Shown: positions 50,501 to 58,975 of the stretch, in pieces
Layout of the letters: every line of letters begins with the position of its first letter
How positions within the stretch are numbered: the stretch's first letter is position 1
Assembly: GCA_001803165.1 (NCBI GenBank)
Contig: MHAZ01000011.1
Coordinates: forward strand, 1 to 64,000
Length of the DNA: 64,000 nt
Reading direction: 5' to 3'
From: Stygiobacter sp. RIFOXYC2_FULL_38_25
Lineage (GTDB): Bacteria; Bacteroidota; Ignavibacteria; Ignavibacteriales; Melioribacteraceae
The notes under the pieces: generated by a model
Database searches by the model: none
Seen by the model: only the letters and a program-made list of their open reading frames with translations
Told to the model about the DNA's origin: nothing
Made by a program: the position numbers and the translations under genes

Positions 50501-52943
50501 TGTCGAAACAGTATTCTCCTTTATCATTTGTTGTTGCGGTCATATTTGCTGCACCGGATAAGTTGATTGTCCAATTTGGCAGCCCCGGTTCATCATCAGT
50601 TTTTCTTCCATCACCATTTAAGTCGTTAAATTTCAATCCGCATATCGAACCAAGCAGAACTTCCGGCTTGCATTTACCATAACTCCCCGCGTTATATATT
50701 GAAGCGATTTCCGCACTTGTAAGTGCGCGGTTAAATAACTCCACTTCATCAACTTGATTTTCGTATGGAGTGACTGAGCCAAAGTCGAGCTTAGATATCA
50801 ACAATGAAGATGTATTCGTAATCGAGTTAGCTACAATTGTTGGATCAAAGGTTAGAATAAGATTACCATCAACATACAATTTCCCACCGGCAACATTTTT
50901 CCTATCAACTGTAGCTGCAACAAAATGCCATTTCCCATCGGCAATTTGAACAGTATTATTGTAAAAGTTAGAAAATACAGCACCATTACCCATGTGCAAG
51001 GATAAGTATCCCCCTTGTCTAACACTGAGAATATATCCCAACGAACTAAGATTTGGAAGGTTCGTTAATACAGCTTTATAAACTATAAATAGTGCACCTG
51101 ACGAATTTGTAGTTTTAATCCAGGCATCAATAGAAAAATTATCTATTCCGAAATTAAGAGAAGGATTATCCTGAACAGTAATGTAGTCTGCTGTATTTGC
51201 AATGTTGAATGCTTGATCTACTTTGCCGGCAGCATAATTCGCTCCTCCCTGAAGTGTGCCATGATTATTTAATCCGGAGATATCAATAGCATTGTTATCA
51301 CCAGTCCACCATCCAACCATTCCCGGCGGAGGATCTATGCAGCCCGTTTGCGCAACAACTTTATTGCCAAAGAGTATGTCTTTAATATTTTGACCGGCTG
51401 AAAGTGTAACAGTATAAGCAGAAGGAGAACCAGGTTGAGTTTGTGTCCAACCAGTTTGGTTTTCCTCACCGATTTTATAATTACCCGGTGGTAAATTTGT
51501 AAAACAAAAATTGCCATCCCGATCAGTGTAAACCACTCTATCAACCGGACCTGCAATGTTGATCTGCCAATCACCTAATCCCGGTTCCTCTTTATCTCTA
51601 ATTCCATTGCCGTTCAAATCATTATACTTTATTCCGCAAATTGTGCCAGAAGATGGCGGTATAATTTGATTTGCAAAATTTTTGCTAATAACTATCTCTC
51701 CGGCAGAAAGGACTACAGTGTATGATCCTGGAGAGAAAGGATAAATTTGCTGCCAGCCAGTTTGGTTTGTTTCAGTAACAGTATAAGTACCTGCCGGCAA
51801 ATTATCGAAATGATAGAGACCGTTTGCATCTGTTGTAGTTGAAGTGGTAACCGGACCAGTTAAATTTATAGTCCAGTTTGGAAGCCCGGGTTCATTACTG
51901 TATTGTTGATCTCCGGTTCCATTTACATCATTAAATTTTGTTCCGGAAATTGAACCGAGTAATCGCTTATTTCCAAAGTCTATATTTTCCACACTCTGTC
52001 CTACAGCGAGCGTTATGGTGTGAACCCCAGGAGAAGGTGGAAAAGTTTGCAGCCATCCATCTTGTGGTGTCTCGGTGAGAGTATAAGTTCCGGCTGGTAA
52101 ATTATTAAAGCAGTAAGCTCCATTTGTACCGGTTATTGCAGTCATCTGAACAGCGCCCATAGTTAAGGTAATTGTCCAGCCGGATAATCCAAGCAATAAT
52201 TCACTTTCATCCTTAATGCCGTTCTGGTAATAGTCCCAAAACTTCATTCCGCATAGTGAACCATTGTTAAGATCAGCCGGAGATGTTCTTCCTTCAATGA
52301 TTACGTCTTTATGTATTGCAAAAGTTCGTGCCATAGCTATACCACGCAGAACAGGATACATATAGATTCTTAAAGAAAAGGTTTGACCGCTCGGCACAAT
52401 TACGTTCAGATTTTGTGCAGTAAAAGTTGACATGGTTAAATTCAAGTAAACCAAAGGATTTGTATTTAAAAAGGTCTCGGTCTGAAAGCCATTAATTGAG
52501 TAAGAAGCTTTAAAAGCCAAAATGTTAAAGTTGGAAAAACCGTTATTATCATCTCCATACTTAAAAGAAATGTTAGTAACCGTAAAGTTATTTCCAGCAG
52601 TTGGAGCTGTATTGAACTGAATAAATCGCAATGGATCCAATAGAGGAGTAGCCGGAGCGGGAGGATCCGCAACCCATGTTCCACCTTGATTGCCAACCCA
52701 AAGTTCTTGACCACTGTTATTGAAACTATTGTAACCGTAAATCGTCATCAAATTTGCAGCAGCACCAGTACTTAAAAATGATGAGCCTGCGCTAATTATT
52801 TCCGGTGAAGCAGTAATACTTCCAATTGGTGTATTTGGATTTTGATTACTTGTAAGGGGCCAAGTTACTGAAGCAACTTGTGCAGAAAGGTTTGTAAAAA
52901 AAATAATGGTTAGAATTAATAACCATTTATATACTTTTTTCAT
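47520..52943 (-). CDS. giant secreted protein: nine SdrD-B-like repeats, LamG domain, seven propeller-like repeats, sorting domain
   Basis: GSICGMKFNDLNGDGKKGDDEPGLPNW repeats; MVGWWTGDNNAIDISGLNNHGTLQGG LamG; NYIAKWNGxxWSALGTGMN repeats; NYPNPFNPTSTIRYNI...KKMILLK; start at MKKVYKWLL. Confidence 0.88.
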   Translation of the reverse strand: MKKVYKWLLILTIIFFTNLSAQVASVTWPLTSNQNPNTPIGSITASPEIISAGSSFLSTGAAANLMTIYGYNSFNNSGQELWVGNQGGTWVADPPAPATPLLDPLRFIQFNTAPTAGNNFTVTNISFKYGDDNNGFSNFNILAFKASYSINGFQTETFLNTNPLVYLNLTMSTFTAQNLNVIVPSGQTFSLRIYMYPVLRGIAMARTFAIHKDVIIEGRTSPADLNNGSLCGMKFWDYYQNGIKDESELLLGLSGWTITLTMGAVQMTAITGTNGAYCFNNLPAGTYTLTETPQDGWLQTFPPSPGVHTITLAVGQSVENIDFGNKRLLGSISGTKFNDVNGTGDQQYSNEPGLPNWTINLTGPVTTSTTTDANGLYHFDNLPAGTYTVTETNQTGWQQIYPFSPGSYTVVLSAGEIVISKNFANQIIPPSSGTICGIKYNDLNGNGIRDKEEPGLGDWQINIAGPVDRVVYTDRDGNFCFTNLPPGNYKIGEENQTGWTQTQPGSPSAYTVTLSAGQNIKDILFGNKVVAQTGCIDPPPGMVGWWTGDNNAIDISGLNNHGTLQGGANYAAGKVDQAFNIANTADYITVQDNPSLNFGIDNFSIDAWIKTTNSSGALFIVYKAVLTNLPNLSSLGYILSVRQGGYLSLHMGNGAVFSNFYNNTVQIADGKWHFVAATVDRKNVAGGKLYVDGNLILTFDPTIVANSITNTSSLLISKLDFGSVTPYENQVDEVELFNRALTSAEIASIYNAGSYGKCKPEVLLGSICGLKFNDLNGDGRKTDDEPGLPNWTINLSGAANMTATTNDKGEYCFDNLKPGTYTLTEVNQTGWLQTMPYPSSYTVILSSGERVVGKYFGNKLDTSVKLGSICGMKFNDLNGDGRKTNDEPGLPNWTIILSGAANMTAVTNDKGEYCFYKLKPGTYTITEVNQTGWLQTAPYPNTFTIVLQPGESVVGQDFGNKLDTTVRLGSICGMKFNDLNGDGKKGSDEPGLPNWTINLTGTANMTAVTDDRGEYCFYNLRPGKYTISEVFQNGWIQTAPSTGMYSFELASGEHLVNMNFGNKIDTSVKLGSICGMKFNDFNGDGKKGDDEPGLPNWVIILSGLADDKVITDEKGNFCFERLKPGKYTLSEEFQNGWKQTTPSTETYSFELASGESLGNMNFGNKIDPEVKLGSICGMKFNDLNGDGKKGNDEPGLPNWTINLSGTMTQTVTTDERGNYCFERLKPGKYTISETNKTGWTQTAPSTGTYSFELLSGQSLINQDFGNKLDVIERLGSICGIKFNDVNGNGIMDKDERGIPNWVINLSDAATMSTITDANGNYCFNKLKPGKYTIGEGNQASWLQTAPTTGTFSFELAAGQTMNNMNFGNKPDPCLTGTKIWTRLGTGMNDIVDALAVMGSNLYAGGKFTTAGGVSANYIAKWNGVGWSALGTGMNGRVNALIVDGTNLYACGDFTIAGGVTANHIAMWNGSNWSAVGTGTNGIVFALAVSGSNLFAGGTFTTAGNVSANNIAVWNGSTWSALGTGTNGGVYSLLTKGTELFVGGVFISAGGNVVNHIAKWNGSAWSSLGSGTSNNFVWAIEEVGTDYYVGGQFVTAGGITAEKIAKWNSTTSSWSALGFANTVWALEAIGTDLYVGGAFANLFYGTTIPAKYIGKWNGTTWSTLGSGMNADVYALQSMGGDLYVGGMFTTAGGLAANYIAKYACSPRPTSISEETINRTIPDRYQLEQNYPNPFNPTSTIRYNIASAGFVKISVYDILGREIRVLVNEEKGPGHYEVQFDAGNLSSGVYFYTIRTRDYSQSKKMILLK

Positions 52944-52960
52944 TGTTATCTCGATTGATT

Positions 52961-53209
52961 TCATTTTACTATTTCTCCATTCTTGATCTTTATGGATGTT
53001 TTATTTTTCAAATTTTTTAGTGACAGCCTTAGCCTTGCAACTTTTTCGGGAGACACATTAGGGTCTTTTTCGAGATCGGAAATTGCTTCTTCTATTGATT
53101 TGTATTCTTTAATGTTTGGATCATCCGTTTCTTTTTTAATGATTAAAAGAGGAATGGTCGCGGAGCTTTTTGTTGTGAATAAACCGAGTAGCTTTTTTAA
53201 ATACTTCAC
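52961..53209 (-). CDS. hypothetical small protein
   Basis: 82 aa, charged, same strand and close to the giant gene. Confidence 0.5.
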   Translation of the reverse strand: MKYLKKLLGLFTTKSSATIPLLIIKKETDDPNIKEYKSIEEAISDLEKDPNVSPEKVARLRLSLKNLKNKTSIKIKNGEIVK

Positions 53210-53314
53210 TTTGGTTTACCTGAATTTTGTTCAAACCTACCACCAAGAGGGGGTCTTCTCAACAGCAAACCAGTATGTGGCGTCCTATTTTAAGCGAACG
53301 GTATGTTTTTAGGA

Positions 53315-56300
53315 TTAATCGGTAGGTGAAGTGGAAGTATCTGAATCCGGATTTGCAATTTTGTATAGTGGCGGCGGTAGTGAAATGATTACTTCTGTTC
53401 CGTGTGAATTGTCATTGCGACTGCTTAAATCTTCAAACATGATCGGTTTGGGAAGCTGCATTTTTGTACTTAGTAATCTGAGTCGCTCTTCAATTATCTG
53501 TATTCCTTTTGAAATGTGATCTTCTTTTTTATTCTTCTTCGCTTCATTTATTCCGATTCCATTATCAGCAATTTTAATTATGAGAGAGCGACACAATACA
53601 GAATCAACTTCAATATCCTCAAATGAAAAAGAAATTGTTACAACACCTTTGATGCCGGAATTAATTATTCCATGCCAGAGAGTATTTTCAACAAAGGGCT
53701 GAATAATCATATTCGGTATCATTAAAGTAGCAGTGTCAACATCGGTGCCGATTATGATTTCATAAGAAAATTTATCTTGAAACCTTAGCTTTTCAAGATC
53801 GAGATAAAGTTTGAGCCGGTTTATTTCTTCAGATAGAAGAATGAAACCATCTCCGGCGGTATCAAGATTCTTACGTATCAGCTTAGCCATTGTAGCTATA
53901 TAATCATTCGCTTCTTCATTCCTCTGGCAATTAATTAGATACTGAACAGAATTAAGTGAGTTAAAAATAAAGTGCGGATTCATCATTGCAGACAATGCTT
54001 GATGCTTTAACTCATTAATTCTCTCAGTAAGTGATAACTCTTGTTCGATCTTTTTATTTTTTATTCTCAGACGTTGAGTTACAACTATAACGGAAATAAC
54101 AACCAGAATTGATAATATTCCACCTTTATACCAAATCGTTTCATAAAAGCGGGGTTTAACTTCGAATAGGAGAGTGTACGGTTTGCCCCATTCACTATTT
54201 GGTGATTTCGCTGCTATAAGCAATTCATATTTCCCATACTCAAGGGAAGTGAAATCAAGAAAATTATGCTCAGTTTCTTCCCACTCGCCATTTAAACTAT
54301 ATTTATACTTTACTGAACTTGGTGTTGAAAAACTAAGCGCGGTGAAGTTGATATAGACATTATGTTGTTCCGGTTCAAATACTAATTTATTAGTGTTGGT
54401 AAAAACCGAATCTCCCGCTCTAATACGAGTAACCTTAACTTCAAGAGAAGGATTCCTATAACTATCAAACGAAGATATATCCATCAAGGTCATTCCGTTG
54501 CTTGTACCAATGTATAATAGGTTTTTAAGACCATCGTATAAAAGAGAAAGTACTTCATCCGAAGGAAGACCGGTTTGACTACTTAGAAATTTAATTGAGT
54601 TGCCATCAAGCAAATAAAGTCCCTTCATGGTCCCAATCCAAATGCGGTTTTTGTTATCTATGGCAACAGATGTTGGAGTAGCTAAATTATTCCCGAGTAT
54701 ACTTGAATAGTTTTTCACAGAATCATTTAAAAGATTATACTTTGCTATTCCATTTACTCCTGTGAACCAAACATTATTATTATCGCAATAGATTGAATTT
54801 ATTTTTGAGTTAAGCACATGATCATCGGGGAAAAAAGTCTTCTTCCAAATATTCCCTTTTGATTTGCCAGGGATGGCGGATAATTTGCATAAACCCAGAC
54901 TAGTACCAATCCAAATATTATTTTTTGAATCTTCAGCAATAACGTTTGTACGGTTTTGAAATTGGCTGTCTCCAAAAATCGGGTATGGGGCAATTCCTTT
55001 AAGGCTGGATTTATATTCTTTTGTAAATGCTAGGGCATTACCAGTGCTTCCATACACATATTCGTTATTAACGGTTTTTATAAATGAAGGGCTCCTTACA
55101 AAACGGAATCTCAACCCTTTATAATGAAGTTCTTTCAACTCAGGAGTTTCGGGTGACCAGCTTACATAAATATAATCGCCGTAGCTTATAATACTATTAA
55201 TGTAGCCGGACACAACTTTACCAGAACTATCTTTTAATCTATCAATAACGCCATTTTCTAAAATACTGATGCCGTTAATAGTCCCGATTAATAACTTGCC
55301 CGATTTTTCCTTTTCGAAACAAATAATATTATTGTTATTGAGTCCGTCATTTTCTGTAAAATTTCTCAGATAGAGATTATTCAAACAATAAACACCTTTA
55401 CCGTATGTACCTATCCAGATATTTCCTTCACTGTCCTCGAAGAAACAATCTATCTGTGTGTTTTCAAGACCCATTTTATTCCCAAGATTTATTATTTCAT
55501 TGGAACCAAAGGGAATCACAAAAAAGCCTTTGCCTAATATCGAAAACCATATATTGTTATTTCTGTCGCTGTATATCTGATAAAATATTTTATCATAATA
55601 TGCATCCATTCTGTAGCTTTTAATTACTCGATTATCTTTTACCCGGTAGAGGCACCCTTTTGCCCCAATAAAGTAACTGCCGTCACCGCTCTCTGTTATG
55701 CAATAAAGATCGGTTTCCGGTAAGCCTTGAGTATTCATTTTAATTAATTTCGAATTATTTATTCTAAATAATCCTTCCGAAGTTAAAGCAACTACATTAT
55801 CATTAGATAATTTTACCAGTCTTTGTAGAAATGATGGACGCTTCTTAAGAAAAACATAAGGTTCAATTACATGATCTGGTGAAGTGTTATATGAATTTTG
55901 ATTGGTAACGGCAATTGCACCAAAAGGTGCATACGCATATATTTTTCCACGAGATTTCAGCAGAAATGTTGTGTTAAAATTTTTTCCACCTATCATATTT
56001 CGATAATTTTCAATTTTACCATTTTTTAGAACATTTATGCCTTTTTCATAGTTACCTAAATAGATTTCGCCGTTATCGCCTTCCAGCAAAGATGTAATTA
56101 CGTTTGAATTAAGCCCATCGGCGACGGTAAAAGTTGTAAAATCTTTCCCATCGAATTTGCTAAGTCCGTTTAATGTACCAAACCATATAAACCCTTCCTT
56201 ATCTTGCATAACATCATAAACGGTTGAAGAAGCCAGTCCATCTGATGAGGTGTAATGATAATAGGGGGGAGTTTGCGAAATAATTTTGGAGCTGAAAAAC

Positions 56301-56341
56301 AATAAAATTATTGTTAATAAATATTTTAAAGACCTTTTCAA
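53315..56341 (-). CDS. two-component propeller + Y_Y_Y + LytS-like (His_kinase) sensor kinase
   Basis: SSTVYDVMQDKEGFIWFGTLNGLSKFDG; SLNGEWEETEHNFLDFTSLEYGKYELLIAAKSPNSEW; MNPHFIFNSLNSVQYLI. Confidence 0.94.
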   Translation of the reverse strand: MKRSLKYLLTIILLFFSSKIISQTPPYYHYTSSDGLASSTVYDVMQDKEGFIWFGTLNGLSKFDGKDFTTFTVADGLNSNVITSLLEGDNGEIYLGNYEKGINVLKNGKIENYRNMIGGKNFNTTFLLKSRGKIYAYAPFGAIAVTNQNSYNTSPDHVIEPYVFLKKRPSFLQRLVKLSNDNVVALTSEGLFRINNSKLIKMNTQGLPETDLYCITESGDGSYFIGAKGCLYRVKDNRVIKSYRMDAYYDKIFYQIYSDRNNNIWFSILGKGFFVIPFGSNEIINLGNKMGLENTQIDCFFEDSEGNIWIGTYGKGVYCLNNLYLRNFTENDGLNNNNIICFEKEKSGKLLIGTINGISILENGVIDRLKDSSGKVVSGYINSIISYGDYIYVSWSPETPELKELHYKGLRFRFVRSPSFIKTVNNEYVYGSTGNALAFTKEYKSSLKGIAPYPIFGDSQFQNRTNVIAEDSKNNIWIGTSLGLCKLSAIPGKSKGNIWKKTFFPDDHVLNSKINSIYCDNNNVWFTGVNGIAKYNLLNDSVKNYSSILGNNLATPTSVAIDNKNRIWIGTMKGLYLLDGNSIKFLSSQTGLPSDEVLSLLYDGLKNLLYIGTSNGMTLMDISSFDSYRNPSLEVKVTRIRAGDSVFTNTNKLVFEPEQHNVYINFTALSFSTPSSVKYKYSLNGEWEETEHNFLDFTSLEYGKYELLIAAKSPNSEWGKPYTLLFEVKPRFYETIWYKGGILSILVVISVIVVTQRLRIKNKKIEQELSLTERINELKHQALSAMMNPHFIFNSLNSVQYLINCQRNEEANDYIATMAKLIRKNLDTAGDGFILLSEEINRLKLYLDLEKLRFQDKFSYEIIIGTDVDTATLMIPNMIIQPFVENTLWHGIINSGIKGVVTISFSFEDIEVDSVLCRSLIIKIADNGIGINEAKKNKKEDHISKGIQIIEERLRLLSTKMQLPKPIMFEDLSSRNDNSHGTEVIISLPPPLYKIANPDSDTSTSPTD

Positions 56342-57090
56342 ACTGTTGTATATAAAGATTTAATTCGTTGCATGAACTCAGACGCCTTCCTTCTCGAAAT
56401 TTCTACTTTGCTTCCGTCAATCATTGTTAGAGCGCCCCCATCTATGTTAGAATATTCTTTTACACATTTGAGATTAATTAGATGCGATTTGTGTACTCTC
56501 ATAAATTTTTCTGCTGAAACAGTTTCTTCAAAATTTTTCAATGTTCGGGAAACAATTTTATTCTTGCCAGTCTTAAAAAATACTTTTGTATAACATCCTT
56601 CTGCTTCCATACGGACTATATCATCCTCCGTAAAAACATTAAAGCCGTGTGATTCCGGTAGTACTATTTTATTCTCTTCCGGAGTTGTTTCCTTTTTTAG
56701 TTTTTTATTATGAACCGTTAATAACTTTTTGATTGCCTGCTTAAGTTCTTTTATGTTGATTGGTTTAAGAAGATAATCTGCGGCACCGGCTTTAACGGCT
56801 TTGATTCCATATTCTTCAAACGCAGTTACAAATACAACTTCAAACTTCCGTTCATCATATTCTTCAAGAAAATCAAACCCATCTAGCACCGGCATATTTA
56901 TATCTAGAAAAACTACTTCCGGATTGTAAAGCCGGACGAGCTTTTGGGCATTGGCTGCAGAGTCTGCTGTCCCGAGTATCTCAACTTCGTGGCAATAGGT
57001 TTCAATAATCTTCTTCAGATTTTCTCTACCGAACAACTCGTCATCAACAATTATAGCTGTTAGCTTTGAAGATGAATCATTTGTTTCCAT
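56338..57090 (-). CDS. LytTR-family response regulator
   Basis: AIIVDDELFGRENLKKII; VFLDINMPVLDGF; LytTR ...FMRVHKSHLINLKCVKEYSN. Confidence 0.94.
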   Translation of the reverse strand: METNDSSSKLTAIIVDDELFGRENLKKIIETYCHEVEILGTADSAANAQKLVRLYNPEVVFLDINMPVLDGFDFLEEYDERKFEVVFVTAFEEYGIKAVKAGAADYLLKPINIKELKQAIKKLLTVHNKKLKKETTPEENKIVLPESHGFNVFTEDDIVRMEAEGCYTKVFFKTGKNKIVSRTLKNFEETVSAEKFMRVHKSHLINLKCVKEYSNIDGGALTMIDGSKVEISRRKASEFMQRIKSLYTTV

Positions 57091-57384
57091 TGAAGCAATT
57101 TTTCTTTCTTGCAGCCGGGCTCTACATTTTGAGCTAAACTACATCTACTATATGGTGGCTTGAAATATTTTATTAATGATAAATACTGGAGTGTATGAGG
57201 AATCGTGTAGTCCATAATAATACATGATGCCTTGAAATCAAACTACTATTTTAGTTTACAAATCTTACCACGATCTAATTCATTCTGAAGTTATTATTGC
57301 AGATTTGAGCCGGGAGGATAGCAAAAGAGCGGCTCTTCGCCGCTCATCAATTCATTTTGCTAGAATACTTAACCCGGCACTAGT

Positions 57385-58935
57385 TTATTTCATCAACACA
57401 AATTTCCGTGTGGCATTAAATTGATTCGCTCTTAATCTATAGAAATAAACACCGCTTGGTATTTCTTGGCTGCGCTCGAGATGACGCGCATTAAATGTAA
57501 CTTGATAATTGCCGGGCTGCTTGAATTCGTTTACTAACGTAGCAACTTCATTCCCTAAAACATCATAAACTTTTAGGCTTACCTGGCTTGCCGCTTGTAC
57601 CTTGTAACCAATAGTCGTTTCCGGGTTAAACGGGTTAGGATAATTTTGAAACAACTCTGTTGTGCTCGGAAGTAATTCACTATTTATATCAGTTACAATC
57701 ACAGCAATATTTTCTTTTTTGGTATCCGCGCTTAGAACCTCGCTATAAGCCGTTAAACTAACAGCGTACGTACCCGATTGTTTGTAAGTATGAACCGGAT
57801 TTTGAAGCGTGCTGGTTTCTCCATCACCAAATTCCCACAACCATTTTACTCCTTTCGCACTTGTGTTGGTAAAGGCAACTTGTGCTTTGTTTATACTATA
57901 GCTGAATGAAGCAGTTGGTTTGTGAATATTAAAAAGAAAATCGCGAACCTTATTTACAACAGTATCCCAATATTGATTTGGTTTAGGGCTCCACATTCCG
58001 TTCAGCACTCCGTAAAATTCATGTCCCACGCCATCTACAAAATATGTTTCGTGAGCATAATTCAATGAAATTAGTTTTTGGTCAATCAACTGACTTCCAT
58101 AAGTTGCAGCCAAAGTTGGTAGCTGAAATGGTGAACCAAGTCCAAAAGGAACAATTGAATCTTTGGTTCCGTGAACTAATAACATTGGAATTTTTGAGTC
58201 ATTTATCTCTACTAAATCCGTATGCTTAACTGCACCCCATAATGCTACAATTCCGTTTGCCTGCGAACCATTAGTTCGAAATCCGCCAATTGCATCTAGC
58301 GTTCCAAGGTCGGGACCGTTATCTAAAGTTGGTGGAAATTTATTAATTGCAAAAGTACCGGAAGGTCTTTCAGATTCCTTATTCATAACAATATTGTGCA
58401 GTGCTATAAATGCACCCGCGCTGCTGCCAAGTATATAAATATGTTCCGGCGAAATTTTTTGACTGGCTGCATTTTGTCGTAAATATCTAAGCAGTGCTCT
58501 GCTGTCTTGAATTGCCCTATATACGGCTCGTTCTGCGCTTGTGTTGCTAAGTGCATTCATTCCCAAACGGTATTGCGCAGTTGCCGTTACATATCCATAC
58601 CTTGCAAATATTTTAGAAAACTCTATCATATCGTCATGTTCTTTTTTCCCGCTCATAAATCCGCCGCCATGAAAGCAAACAATCATAGGTCGCTTTTGTA
58701 CTGTATCGCCTTGCGGCTGAAAGATGTGCATGGATAAATTGACTTTAGTTATTTGGCTTTCTCCGGCATAGGGGCTGTTCAACTGAGGTGCTATTGTGTA
58801 AATAGCATTTGTATGTGTTTGAACTACGGCAAACTGAGAAGTGGTATAACGCTGTGAGTTTTGAGAAAAAAGAGTAGAATTAAATCCTGTCAACAAGACT
58901 AAACAAAAAACTTTCTTACTCATTAAGTACCTCAT
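57385..58935 (-). CDS. secreted alpha/beta hydrolase with PKD domain and C-terminal sorting domain
   Basis: RPMIVCFHGGGFMSGKK, ILGSSAGAFIAL; WEFGDGETSTLQNPVHTYKQSGTYAVSLTAYS; NYPNPFNPETTIGYKV. Confidence 0.9.
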   Translation of the reverse strand: MRYLMSKKVFCLVLLTGFNSTLFSQNSQRYTTSQFAVVQTHTNAIYTIAPQLNSPYAGESQITKVNLSMHIFQPQGDTVQKRPMIVCFHGGGFMSGKKEHDDMIEFSKIFARYGYVTATAQYRLGMNALSNTSAERAVYRAIQDSRALLRYLRQNAASQKISPEHIYILGSSAGAFIALHNIVMNKESERPSGTFAINKFPPTLDNGPDLGTLDAIGGFRTNGSQANGIVALWGAVKHTDLVEINDSKIPMLLVHGTKDSIVPFGLGSPFQLPTLAATYGSQLIDQKLISLNYAHETYFVDGVGHEFYGVLNGMWSPKPNQYWDTVVNKVRDFLFNIHKPTASFSYSINKAQVAFTNTSAKGVKWLWEFGDGETSTLQNPVHTYKQSGTYAVSLTAYSEVLSADTKKENIAVIVTDINSELLPSTTELFQNYPNPFNPETTIGYKVQAASQVSLKVYDVLGNEVATLVNEFKQPGNYQVTFNARHLERSQEIPSGVYFYRLRANQFNATRKFVLMK

Positions 58936-58975
58936 TAATTTTGTAGAAGTTATTTGGTAAACCAGAAGAAGCAGT

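Noticed and set aside
48745-50682. Series of plus-strand ORFs with similar translations (48745, 49221, 49339, 49561, 49833, 50236, 50357, 50500)
   Set aside because: They are antisense shadows of the SdrD-B repeats on the minus strand; their similarity comes from the repeats, with no start-site or codon evidence.
47520-52943. Regularly spaced repeats that could suggest a CRISPR-like array
   Set aside because: Repeat period is in-frame protein repeats of several hundred bp within one long ORF; no short direct repeats with unique spacers were seen.
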